A stretch of 12,894 bases of DNA from Eubacteriales Family XIII. Incertae Sedis bacterium (GTDB lineage: Bacteria; Bacillota; Clostridia; Peptostreptococcales; Anaerovoracaceae): assembly GCA_031290715.1 (NCBI GenBank), contig JAITNA010000047.1, positions 1-12,894 on the forward strand. The letters are read 5' to 3'. Shown here piece by piece: positions 7,372-12,894 of the stretch (its first letter is position 1; each line of letters begins with the position of its first letter). The position numbers and the translations under genes are program-made. The notes beneath the pieces are model-generated. The model did no database searches and had not been told where the DNA came from. It was given only the letters and a program-made list of their open reading frames with translations.

Positions 7372-8565
7372 TCACATTCGGGGCGGTTTTTCACCATAAT
7401 ATTGATAAAAAGTCGTTTCGAGCCGTCCGTTGTACAGCTTTCGCCGTCTGTCCGCCGGCCGGCCCATCGCCGCGGCCTCAAAGTGTTTGTCTGTCGTGAT
7501 GAGATAAAGCGACCACGTCGGCCTTTCCCGCATGAAAGCGCCGACCTGCCGATAGAGCCCGCGCAGTTTTTCGGTTTCGCCGATGCGCTCCCCGTACGGG
7601 GGATTCGTGATCACGATGCCGAAATCGCGCTCCGCCGGCGGGCCGCCGCCCGCGGATCCCACGGAACCCGAAGCGGAACCCGAAGAAAACCCCGAAAATG
7701 AAAGAGACTCGAACTGAATACAGTCCTCGACCCCCGCTTCCGCGGCATTCTCCCGCGCCGCTTCGATCGCCCTTTTGTCGATATCGCTTGCGTGTATATG
7801 AAGCGGCAGGTCATGCCGGACAGCGGCATAAGCCGCGTTTCTCTCCGTTTTCCAGACAAGGGGATCGATGATATGCCATTCCTCGGAAACGAAGCGGCGT
7901 CCGAGCCCGGGCGCGATATTCCGGGCCTGCATGGCCGCTTCGATCGCGATCGTTCCGGAGCCGCAAAATGGATCGCAGAGCAAGCGGTTTTCGTTCCAGA
8001 ACGAAAGGCTGACCATGGCGGCAGCCAGTGTTTCCTTGATCGGCGCGTCAACATTTGCCGTGCGATAGCCCCGCTTGTGCAGCCCCGCCCCGGAGGTATC
8101 GAGGGTAATGAGCGCCCTGTCCTTTTGCAAGGAGATACGAAGCCGATATTTTGCCCCTGTTTTGGAAAGGCGCGCCGCGGCGGGCAAGGCATACGCTTCC
8201 CGCAATCGGTCGGCGAGCGCTTTCTCGCAGACAGCTTGGACAGACGGCACAGCGTGCAGTTTGGAGCGCACGGATACGGCGTCCGTCGCAAACGCGGCGT
8301 CGGCCGTCATATATTCCTCAAACGGAATCGCGCGCACACCTTGATACAGGTCCTCGAATTCAAACGCGTCAAACTCCGCAAGCTTGAGATACACGCGATC
8401 CGCGCTGCGCAGCCAAAGATTGGCGCGCACAATGGCTTCCTCATTTCCCGTAAAGGTAATACGTCCGTCCTCCGAGCGCGTCACGCGATAGCCAAGGGCT
8501 TCGACCTCGCGTTTCACCACCGCTTCGAGCCCGAACGTCGCCGTTGCAATCAGTTCATATCGCAT
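7372..8565 (-). CDS. THUMP-domain class I SAM-dependent RNA methyltransferase (RlmL/YpsC family)
   Basis: This 397-residue protein is of the UPF0020 methyltransferase family, whose characterised relatives methylate guanine N2 in 23S rRNA (RlmL N-terminal half). The N-terminus MRYELIATATFGLEAVVKRE and the following part form the RNA-binding THUMP region (about residues 1-160). The Rossmann domain has motif I DPFCGSGTIAIEAA at 198-211 and the catalytic NPPYGER at 321-327. A Gly/Ser-rich, low-complexity stretch sits at about 288-313, just before motif IV, and is unusual for the family. The first codons overlap the end of the sensor kinase gene by 16 bp, implying cotranscription. The ATG at 8565 is the start used by relatives (MxYELIA). 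The exact target base cannot be assigned from sequence. Confidence 0.92.
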   Translation of the reverse strand: MRYELIATATFGLEAVVKREVEALGYRVTRSEDGRITFTGNEEAIVRANLWLRSADRVYLKLAEFDAFEFEDLYQGVRAIPFEEYMTADAAFATDAVSVRSKLHAVPSVQAVCEKALADRLREAYALPAAARLSKTGAKYRLRISLQKDRALITLDTSGAGLHKRGYRTANVDAPIKETLAAAMVSLSFWNENRLLCDPFCGSGTIAIEAAMQARNIAPGLGRRFVSEEWHIIDPLVWKTERNAAYAAVRHDLPLHIHASDIDKRAIEAARENAAEAGVEDCIQFESLSFSGFSSGSASGSVGSAGGGPPAERDFGIVITNPPYGERIGETEKLRGLYRQVGAFMRERPTWSLYLITTDKHFEAAAMGRPADRRRKLYNGRLETTFYQYYGEKPPRM

Positions 8566-10268
8566 TTGCCCGGCCCCTGCACCGGAAGGGAAATCGTGAC
8601 CGTCGTCCCCTCGCCCGGCTCGCTCTCAATCATGATCGAACCGCCGTGCGCCTCGGCAATACTCTTGACGATCGACAAGCCAAGGCCGTACCCGCCTGTT
8701 TTTTTCGAGCGGGAACCCTCGACGCGGTAAAAGCGATCGAAAATCCGATCCAGATCTCTCGCCGGGATTCCCGCGCCCGTGTCTGAAATCACAATCTGCA
8801 CCGCATCATCTTTGCGAATAATGGAAACATGTACCCTCCCGCCTTCTTTGTTAAATTTGATCGCATTCTCTATTATATTATACAGCATATCATAAATCAT
8901 GGCGGGATTGCCTTTTATCGCCGCGGCCGTGTCGTCTATCGCGAGCTCGACCCTGTTTCCCGCCGCGCGGAACGCAAGCATTTTCGCGATTTGGGATAAT
9001 ACCGCTCCGAGTTCAATTTGATGGGAATAAGCGCGTTCTTTGCCCTCGTCGAGCGAGGAGAGCAGCATGATTTCTTCGATCAGCGTGATCAAACGGCGCG
9101 TTTCCGTACTGATCCTGCCGGCAAATTCGCGGATGTCCTGCGGCTTCGCGGCACCCTTTTCGATCAGCTCCGCATAGCCCGAGATCACGGTCAGGGGGGT
9201 CTTGAGCTCGTGGGAAACATTGCCCGTAAACTCCCGTTCCAATTCCGCGGTACGTTCGTTTTCCGTCACATCAAGGAAGAGCGCGATGGCGCCGCTCCCG
9301 CGTATCGCCGTGATGAATACCGCGTAGATTTGCTCGCCGCAGACATAGTTGAACGCACGGCGGCCAACGGAAAACGCGCCGCGGAGCCGGCTCAGTATCC
9401 CCTCGTCCGAAAAAATTTCAGACAGTTTGCGGCCTTTCAGATAATCCCCTATCTCCTTGATATCCATTATTTCCTTAGCGGGATCGCGATTGATCGACAT
9501 CGGAGCGGATGGGGGGAAGCTCCGGAGAAGCCCGTCGTTGAGCAGCAGCAGATTGTCGTCCTCATCGTAAATGACGACGCCCTCCTGAATGCTGTTGGCC
9601 ACCGCGATAATCGTCGCGTTTTGCCGCTGCTGCTCCGCTGTTTGCGCGGCAATGCGTTCCCGCTGCCGGTCGATCATCCGCACGAAAGGCTGCAGCTCAG
9701 GATACGGCGCTTTCGTATCCGACTCCGGGTTGATACGCGCAAGCGGCTCAATGATACGGGATACAATCTTCCGTACGACAAAATAGGCGATCACAATCAA
9801 AACCACCAAAATATCAAACGCGATGCTCAGCATCGGCCTGAATTGGTCCATGATGTCGTCCTGTACGCACGCAACGCGCAGGACATTTCCGCTTGCAAGC
9901 AATATCGCCGCGTATCGCATACGCCGCTCCCCGCCGGAAGAAACGCGGATTTCATAGCGCGTTCCTTCCCGAAGAAGTACATTGACGATGTCTTTTCTGT
10001 CAGAAAGGCCGTCATAGGGTTCCGCGCCCGCGGCGGAATCGTAAAGAATCGCCCCATCCGGCGCGATGATATCAACGCGCGTATTCTCATGATCGGTCAG
10101 GCGAATGGAATCCTCGGGCAAGACCGCAAGTTTTTCCGCCCTGAGCACGATGTCGCGATCGATATTGGCAATCAAGGTATAGTAGGATACGACGCTCAAT
10201 GTGACTGTCGTCACAAGCAGACTGACAATTGTCAATGCCAGAACCGCGCGAAAAAGGCGTCGCCTCAC
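8550..10268 (-). CDS. Membrane sensor histidine kinase (PhoR-like)
   Basis: This 572-residue kinase has a transmembrane helix at about 7-33, an extracytoplasmic sensor region of about 110 residues, and a second helix at about 146-166. A short HAMP-like/linker segment follows, then a PAS-like domain (about 216-336, starting ATIIAVANSIQEGVVIYDEDD). The HisKA domain carries H353 in NVSHELKTPLT. The HATPase domain has N468 (IIENAIKFN), the G1 box DTGAG at 496-500 and the G2 box GYGLGLS at 526-532. The start codon is GTG and overlaps the response regulator stop by 4 bp (GTGA), so the pair is coupled. Architecture resembles PhoR/WalK-type kinases, but no phosphate-uptake genes are nearby and the signal is unknown. 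Confidence 0.95.
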   Translation of the reverse strand: MRRRLFRAVLALTIVSLLVTTVTLSVVSYYTLIANIDRDIVLRAEKLAVLPEDSIRLTDHENTRVDIIAPDGAILYDSAAGAEPYDGLSDRKDIVNVLLREGTRYEIRVSSGGERRMRYAAILLASGNVLRVACVQDDIMDQFRPMLSIAFDILVVLIVIAYFVVRKIVSRIIEPLARINPESDTKAPYPELQPFVRMIDRQRERIAAQTAEQQRQNATIIAVANSIQEGVVIYDEDDNLLLLNDGLLRSFPPSAPMSINRDPAKEIMDIKEIGDYLKGRKLSEIFSDEGILSRLRGAFSVGRRAFNYVCGEQIYAVFITAIRGSGAIALFLDVTENERTAELEREFTGNVSHELKTPLTVISGYAELIEKGAAKPQDIREFAGRISTETRRLITLIEEIMLLSSLDEGKERAYSHQIELGAVLSQIAKMLAFRAAGNRVELAIDDTAAAIKGNPAMIYDMLYNIIENAIKFNKEGGRVHVSIIRKDDAVQIVISDTGAGIPARDLDRIFDRFYRVEGSRSKKTGGYGLGLSIVKSIAEAHGGSIMIESEPGEGTTVTISLPVQGPGKCDMN

Positions 10269-10948
10269 ACAACTGCCTCCAGCATGTAGCCCACACTGCG
10301 AATCGTCTTGATCATCGGCCCGCAGCGGCCCAGCTTTTGCCGGATCGTTTTGATATGAACGTCTACCGTCCGGCTTTCACTTTCGTGCCCATAGCCCCAC
10401 ACCTGTTCCATGAGCTCATGCCGCGAAACGACAGCGCCCTCTTTCTGCATGAGATAATAGAGCAGTTGAAACTCTTTGTTTGTAAAGAAGATGCTTTCGT
10501 CATCGACAAATACCGTTCGTTTGTCGAGGTTGACCATGATGGGCCCCGTCGAAAAGGACGTAGAAACCCGTTCGTTCTCATCCGTGCGCCGCAGCACGGC
10601 CCGAACCCGCGAGATCAGCTCCATTACGGAAAAGGGCTTTGCCACATAGTCATCGGCCCCGCTGTCAAGACCGATAATGCGGTCGTACTCGGAGGTCTTG
10701 GCCGTCAGCAAGATCACAGGCAAGCGGCGTGTGCGCTCCTCAGACTTGAGCTCCCGCAGGAGCGTAATGCCGTCTTTGCCCGGCAGCATGATATCGAGAA
10801 TCAGCAAATCCGGACGCCCTTCTCTCAGCGCGTCCTCAAAGCTTTCAGGATCGGGAAAGCCCACCGCTTCGAAATCCGCAGAATCCAATGCGTAACGTAC
10901 GAGTTCGCGGATATCATCGTCATCTTCGAGAATATAAATTTTTTTCAT
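10265..10948 (-). CDS. OmpR/PhoB-family response regulator
   Basis: The 227-residue DNA-binding regulator is the partner of the overlapping kinase. The receiver domain (1-120) has the acidic pair D9/D10, the phosphoacceptor D52 (LLILDIMLPGKDG), T82 and K104 (YVAKPF). The C-terminal winged helix has the usual NKEFQLLYYLM, VVSRHELMEQVWGY and RTVDVHIKTIRQKLG elements. The start is placed at the ATG at 10948 (MKKIYILEDDDDI). The frame stays open further upstream to 11116, but that part runs through tRNA-Leu. There is no convincing ribosome binding site in the 20 nt upstream. The gene lies 73 nt downstream of tRNA-Leu on the same strand and may be reached by read-through from the tRNA promoter. 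A PhoB/PhoP-like role is possible but not shown by context. Confidence 0.95.
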   Translation of the reverse strand: MKKIYILEDDDDIRELVRYALDSADFEAVGFPDPESFEDALREGRPDLLILDIMLPGKDGITLLRELKSEERTRRLPVILLTAKTSEYDRIIGLDSGADDYVAKPFSVMELISRVRAVLRRTDENERVSTSFSTGPIMVNLDKRTVFVDDESIFFTNKEFQLLYYLMQKEGAVVSRHELMEQVWGYGHESESRTVDVHIKTIRQKLGRCGPMIKTIRSVGYMLEAVV

Positions 10949-10985
10949 AAGTTTAAACCATCGCTCACTTTCAAAACAACTGCAT

Positions 10986-11010
10986 GCAATTTTCCTCTCC
11001 GCAAAATTGC
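10986..11010 (-). other. Hairpin between tRNA-Leu and the response regulator gene
   Basis: GCAATTTT (10986-10993) and AAAATTGC (11003-11010) form a perfect 8-bp stem with a 9-nt loop, 11 nt downstream of the tRNA-Leu CCA end. The RNA after the stem is only mildly U-rich and its T's start about 8 nt later, so termination may be partial. It could end the tRNA transcript, mark its 3' processing, or attenuate read-through into the regulator gene. Confidence 0.4.
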
Positions 11011-11021
11011 CGCTATTTGAT

Positions 11022-11104
11022 TGGTGCGCGCGGAGGGACTCGAACCCCCACGGTCGCCCACCGGAACCTAAATCCGGCGCGTCTGCCAGTTCCGCCACGC
11101 GCGC
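11022..11104 (-). tRNA. tRNA-Leu (anticodon UAG)
   Basis: Reading the minus strand, the acceptor arm GCGCGCG (11098-11104) pairs with CGCGCGC (11026-11032), followed by discriminator A and an encoded CCA. The D arm is present (GGCGGAACTGGCAGACGC). The anticodon stem is CCGGA/TCCGG with loop TTTAGGT, giving anticodon TAG, which reads CUA and possibly other CUN leucine codons. There is a class II-type variable region and a T arm with TTCGAGT. A consensus promoter lies upstream. Confidence 0.97.
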
Positions 11105-11157
11105 ATCCCCGATCATGCGAATAAAGTTTCAAAAATCAAAACCTTATCCTTTGATAA

Positions 11158-11186
11158 ATTATACATTTACTTTAACATTACTGCAA
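11158..11186 (-). promoter_or_regulatory. tRNA-Leu promoter
   Basis: On the minus strand, TTGCAG (11181-11186) and TATAAT (11158-11163) are separated by exactly 17 bp. Transcription would start near 11151, about 47 nt before the mature tRNA. It is divergent from mobB and probably also feeds the downstream response regulator and kinase genes, for which no separate promoter was recognised. Confidence 0.8.
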
Positions 11187-11199
11187 GACCGGTTTGTGG

Positions 11200-11205
11200 T
11201 AAAAT
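11200..11205 (+). promoter_or_regulatory. Candidate mobB -10 box
   Basis: TAAAAT ends 6 nt before the mobB ATG at 11212, and no ribosome binding site lies between. If it is used, the transcript would start at or beside the ATG, giving a leaderless mRNA. No good -35 box accompanies it; TTACTG at 11178-11183, 16 bp upstream, is a poor match. Confidence 0.3.
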
Positions 11206-11211
11206 AATGTT

Positions 11212-11772
11212 ATGATTATTAAAAAAAATCCTGACGGTCAAATTGTCGTCGCCGTCAGCGGCAAAAAAAACAGCGGCAAAACGACACTCATCGAAGCGCT
11301 TCTCCCCCTCCTGACGCAGGCCGGGGTGAAAGTCGCCGTCGTCAAACACCACGGCCACCGCTTTGAGGGGGATATCCCCGACACGCCGGAAACAGATACT
11401 TATCGCTTTTTTCGGAACGGCGCCTACGCGACCGCGATCTTCGATGATGAACTCTTCGGCTCCGTTGTGCGGAAAACCGTAACAGAAAGCGACTTGATCG
11501 CGCAGTTCGCGGATGCCGGCCTCATCCTGCTGGAGGGATTCAAACATACGGATTGGCCGAAAATCCTGCTTGTCCGCGACGACCCCGCGACCTATGACGC
11601 GAACGCCGCAAACGTACTCGCCGTCGTTACAAACGTAGACCTCGAAGGCCGCATACCGGAAAACACCCCCGTATTCGACCCGGACGACCGGAAAAGTATA
11701 GCGGCCATGATTCTGGACAAGCTCGCGGGAGAGCGGGAGAGCGGGAGAAAGCGGGGGGAAATCGAGAGGTAA
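11212..11772 (+). CDS. mobB: Molybdopterin-guanine dinucleotide biosynthesis protein B (MobB)
   Basis: MobB is a P-loop GTP-binding protein that assists MobA in attaching GMP to molybdopterin during molybdenum/tungsten cofactor maturation. The 186-residue protein has the Walker A motif GKKNSGKT at residues 17-24, the characteristic KVAVVKHHGH segment, a DTxTYRFFRNGA stretch, and LILLEGFKHTDWPKI, all diagnostic of MobB. The C-terminus (ERESGRKRGEIER) is an atypical charged tail encoded partly by three 8-bp tandem repeats. The ATG at 11212 has no visible ribosome binding site. The gene stands alone: no mobA, moeA or molybdoenzyme gene is in the window. It is divergent from tRNA-Leu and convergent with yoeB. 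Confidence 0.92.
   Translation: MIIKKNPDGQIVVAVSGKKNSGKTTLIEALLPLLTQAGVKVAVVKHHGHRFEGDIPDTPETDTYRFFRNGAYATAIFDDELFGSVVRKTVTESDLIAQFADAGLILLEGFKHTDWPKILLVRDDPATYDANAANVLAVVTNVDLEGRIPENTPVFDPDDRKSIAAMILDKLAGERESGRKRGEIER
11725..11748 (+). repeat. Three tandem 8-bp repeats at the mobB 3' end
   Basis: GCGGGAGA occurs three times in a row without mismatch inside the last codons of mobB. Eight is not a multiple of three, so gain or loss of one unit would shift the frame of the last eight or so codons, downstream of the conserved domain. Confidence 0.85.
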
Positions 11773-11792
11773 CGTTTTAAATTTGTATGGGC

Positions 11793-11828
11793 GCTTGAAT
11801 GATTGCTTGAATGATTGTCTGAATGATT
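11793..11828 (+). repeat. Three tandem 12-bp repeats between mobB and yoeB
   Basis: GCTTGAATGATT appears twice in tandem, followed by the variant GTCTGAATGATT. It lies in the 117-bp non-coding gap between the convergent mobB and yoeB genes. No terminator was recognised there. Confidence 0.85.
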
Positions 11829-11889
11829 TGCGTCCGGATAAAGCAATTTTTGCCTGGCTCCGGTTAGCCATCCACATGATTATCTTCTG

Positions 11890-12153
11890 TTAGTTATAGT
11901 GACTCCGACATTTCGCAATATAAATATTGTCGTCGGCTATCGCATAAACAAGACGATGTTCATCCGTGATTCGACGGCTCCACCACCCTTCGAGATCGCC
12001 CCGAAGCGGTTCAGGCTTCCCGATTCCGGCATTCCCGTTTCTTTCAATGTCCGCAATAAGTTCTCTGATTTTTTTTGTGATACGCCTGTTGTTCTCGGTG
12101 ACCCACGATTGATATTGCAGCCACCCATTGGGTGTGAACACGATATTGCTCAT
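11890..12153 (-). CDS. yoeB: Txe/YoeB family toxin (ribosome-dependent mRNA endoribonuclease)
   Basis: This 87-residue RelE-superfamily toxin cleaves mRNA in the ribosomal A site. It closely follows E. coli YoeB (84 residues): IGKPEPL around E48, WWSRRITDEHRLVYAI with R67, and the end CRSHYN with H85 and Y86. These correspond to catalytic E46, R65, H83 and the terminal Tyr of the E. coli protein, so the toxin looks active. The start ATG shares one base with the antitoxin stop (TAATG), so translation is coupled. YefM binds and blocks the toxin in the known system. Confidence 0.96.
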   Translation of the reverse strand: MSNIVFTPNGWLQYQSWVTENNRRITKKIRELIADIERNGNAGIGKPEPLRGDLEGWWSRRITDEHRLVYAIADDNIYIAKCRSHYN

Positions 12154-12425
12154 TACTCGGCAGCTCCCAATTCTTCAAGAGTTTTCTTTACCGTGTTCAT
12201 CTTTCCCGACTTCAATGCCTGTATGTCGTCAACAAGCGCTTGGTACTCTAAGGCATCACGCCTGATAAACAGATTTTCCATGAGATTGTTATACTCGGCT
12301 TCTGATATTAAAACAACATTTTCATCGTTTTTTCGTGTAATGACGACCGTTTCATAATTGCGTGCCGCTTCATTGCAGTAGCGGGCCAAGTTTTGTCTTA
12401 CGTTTGTATAGTTTGTCGCAAGCAT
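12153..12425 (-). CDS. yefM: Phd/YefM family antitoxin
   Basis: This 90-residue antitoxin of the YefM type has an N-terminal DNA-binding and dimerisation domain (MLATNYTNVRQNLARYCNEA, then VVITRKNDENVVLISEAEYNNLMEN) and a C-terminal toxin-binding tail (residues about 60-90). It neutralises YoeB and, with it, represses its own promoter. The ATG at 12425 is preceded by GGAGGTAAC at good spacing. Antitoxin-first order and the 1-bp overlap with yoeB are typical. Upstream lie a consensus promoter and TGTACA-type operators. Confidence 0.95.
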   Translation of the reverse strand: MLATNYTNVRQNLARYCNEAARNYETVVITRKNDENVVLISEAEYNNLMENLFIRRDALEYQALVDDIQALKSGKMNTVKKTLEELGAAE

Positions 12426-12450
12426 AATGTTACCTCCATAATCATATGCA

Positions 12451-12471
12451 TCAGTACAGTATCATGTACAT
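12451..12471. promoter_or_regulatory. YefM-YoeB operator (paired TGTACA-type sites)
   Basis: ATGTACAT (12464-12471) is a perfect palindrome. A second, imperfect site, AGTACA (TGTACT on the minus strand, 12453-12458), has its GTAC core 12 bp away. E. coli YefM-YoeB binds a long and a short palindrome with TGTACA cores, also reported about 12 bp apart. The sites directly follow the -10 box and cover the predicted transcription start. Confidence 0.75.
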
Positions 12472-12500
12472 ATTATCGCACATCGCGTTCAGACTGTCAA
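12472..12500 (-). promoter_or_regulatory. yefM-yoeB promoter
   Basis: On the minus strand, TTGACA (12495-12500) and GATAAT (12472-12477) are spaced by exactly 17 bp. The -35 is a perfect match and the -10 a five-of-six match. The start point near 12465 falls inside the operator, as expected for autorepression. Confidence 0.85.
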
Positions 12501-12583
12501 ACGGTTCTTGCGAAAAAATGGCCGGGATGAAAATTCGGAAATCACTGTATCCACCTGAATATTGCGCGAACGTGTCTATAGAA

Positions 12584-12616
12584 AAAGCCCTGCAAATGTT
12601 GGAATTGCAAGGCTTT
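12584..12616 (-). terminator. Rho-independent terminator after tRNA-Glu
   Basis: On the minus strand, AAAGCC (12611-12616) pairs with GGCTTT (12584-12589), a U·G pair follows, then TGCAA pairs with TTGCA, making a 12-bp stem with a 9-nt loop. A run of five U's covers the end of the stem and continues beyond it. It lies just after the tRNA-Glu 3' end and closes the rRNA/tRNA transcript. Confidence 0.88.
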
Positions 12617-12621
12617 ATATT

Positions 12622-12696
12622 TGGTGACCCTACCGGGAATCGAACCCGGGTTACTGCCGTGAAAGGGCAGTGTCTTAACCGCTTGACCATAGGGCC
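12622..12696 (-). tRNA. tRNA-Glu (anticodon UUC)
   Basis: Minus strand: acceptor GGCCCTA pairs with TAGGGTC (one G·U), with discriminator A and encoded CCA. The D arm GGTCAAGCGGTTAAGAC is present. The anticodon stem is CTGCC/GGCAG with loop CTTTCAC, giving anticodon TTC. The T arm CCGGGTTCGATTCCCGG is complete. It lies about 40 bp after the hairpin that follows 5S rRNA and may be cotranscribed with the rRNA operon. Confidence 0.97.
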
Positions 12697-12736
12697 GTCT
12701 TTTGGGTATTACACCCTATTCATTTTGGACAAAACA

Positions 12737-12764
12737 GGTTCCCTTCCTTTTAGAGAAGGGAACC
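12737..12764 (-). terminator. Strong hairpin after 5S rRNA (terminator or processing stem)
   Basis: GGTTCCCTTC (12737-12746) and GAAGGGAACC (12755-12764) form a perfect 10-bp stem with an 8-nt loop. On the minus strand it is followed by TGTTTTGTCC, a short and interrupted U-run. It may end the rRNA operon partly, with read-through into tRNA-Glu, or serve as a processing stem between 5S rRNA and the tRNA. Confidence 0.6.
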
Positions 12765-12784
12765 TCAAGGGTTCAATAGGAGCC

Positions 12785-12894
12785 GGCGGCGACCTGCTTT
12801 TCCGGGCAGTCGCCCACCGAGTATCATCGGCGCGGGAGAGCTTAACTACTGTGTTCGAGAAGGGAACAGGTGTGGCCTCTCCGCAATAGCCGCC
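12785..12894 (-). rRNA. rrf: 5S ribosomal RNA (5' end probably cut by the window edge)
   Basis: The minus strand carries the hallmark 5S segments: GCGGAGAGGCCACACCTGTT, CGAACACAGTAGTTAAGCTC and GCGCCGATGATACTCGG. The terminal stem pairs GGCGGC at the window edge (12889-12894) with GCCGCC at 12785-12790. About 110 nt are visible against roughly 117 in the family, so a few 5' bases may lie outside. The exact 3' end is uncertain by a few bases. It marks the end of an rRNA operon whose 23S and 16S genes would lie to the right of the window. Confidence 0.93.

Noticed and set aside
9018..10289. 423-codon plus-strand frame opposite the sensor kinase
   Set aside because: It is an antisense shadow of a fully motif-supported histidine kinase. 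Its composition (rich in Arg, His and Asp) is typical of reverse-frame artefacts in GC-rich genes.
10949..11116. N-terminal extension of the response regulator frame up to 11116
   Set aside because: The extension is encoded by the tRNA-Leu gene and its flank. Response regulators start with MKKIxILEDD, which is at 10948.
11167..11877. 236-codon minus-strand frame opposite mobB
   Set aside because: It is antisense to mobB, which is supported by clear MobB motifs. The repeated FRQSFKQSFKR at its start is just the 12-bp tandem repeat translated.
12446..12889. 147-codon plus-strand frame over the rRNA/tRNA region
   Set aside because: It runs antisense through tRNA-Glu and 5S rRNA, so it is not a real gene.
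1..12894. CRISPR array, prophage or insertion sequence
   Set aside because: No set of regularly spaced repeats with unique spacers, no phage structural or integrase genes and no transposase were found. The tandem repeats present are only 8 and 12 bp and have no spacers.

Overview
The window looks like a chromosomal segment from an anaerobic Firmicute, probably a Clostridia member of moderately high GC content. The grounds are strong GGAGG-type ribosome binding sites, ArgR-type operators at argG, a PhoB/PhoR-like two-component pair, a stand-alone carboxyltransferase of the oxaloacetate decarboxylase/pyruvate carboxylase B type, and a large AAA-ATPase/PD-(D/E)XK protein of a kind common in gut anaerobes. 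This placement is inferred from gene content and not from a phylogenetic marker.

Layout, left to right. (1) Positions 1-2147 are accessory: the 3' part of an AAA-ATPase/nuclease-fold gene (+) converges on a SUFU-domain gene (-). (2) Positions 2245-4979 hold the last two arginine biosynthesis genes, argG and argH (+). They lie behind a near-consensus promoter preceded by two tandem ARG boxes at a 20-bp period. (3) Positions 5004-5128 are a 125-bp, nearly symmetrical inverted repeat that fills the gap between argH and the convergent gene cluster. (4) Positions 5132-11104 read leftward on the minus strand: tRNA-Leu(UAG), response regulator, sensor kinase, a THUMP-domain RNA methyltransferase, a carboxyltransferase, and a Fic-like protein with ruined motifs. 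Several of these genes overlap or nearly touch. (5) Positions 11212-11772 hold mobB (+), divergent from the tRNA-Leu promoter, with small tandem repeats in and after its 3' end. (6) Positions 11890-12500 are a complete yefM-yoeB toxin-antitoxin module (-) with a consensus promoter and recognisable TGTACA-type operators. (7) Positions 12584-12894 are the tail of an rRNA operon on the minus strand: 5S rRNA (5' end cut by the window), a hairpin, tRNA-Glu(UUC) and a strong terminator.

How the genes work together. ArgG and ArgH convert citrulline plus aspartate to arginine plus fumarate, and ArgR with arginine probably controls them. YefM neutralises the YoeB ribosome-dependent mRNA interferase and autoregulates the module. 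The sensor kinase and response regulator overlap by 4 bp and form one signalling unit. The carboxyltransferase lacks a biotin domain and must work with partners encoded elsewhere.

No large multi-gene undescribed system is evident. The best leads are the 125-bp inverted repeat, whose G·U pairing favours a plus-strand RNA, and the Fic-like protein, which has lost both its catalytic and its inhibitory motif.
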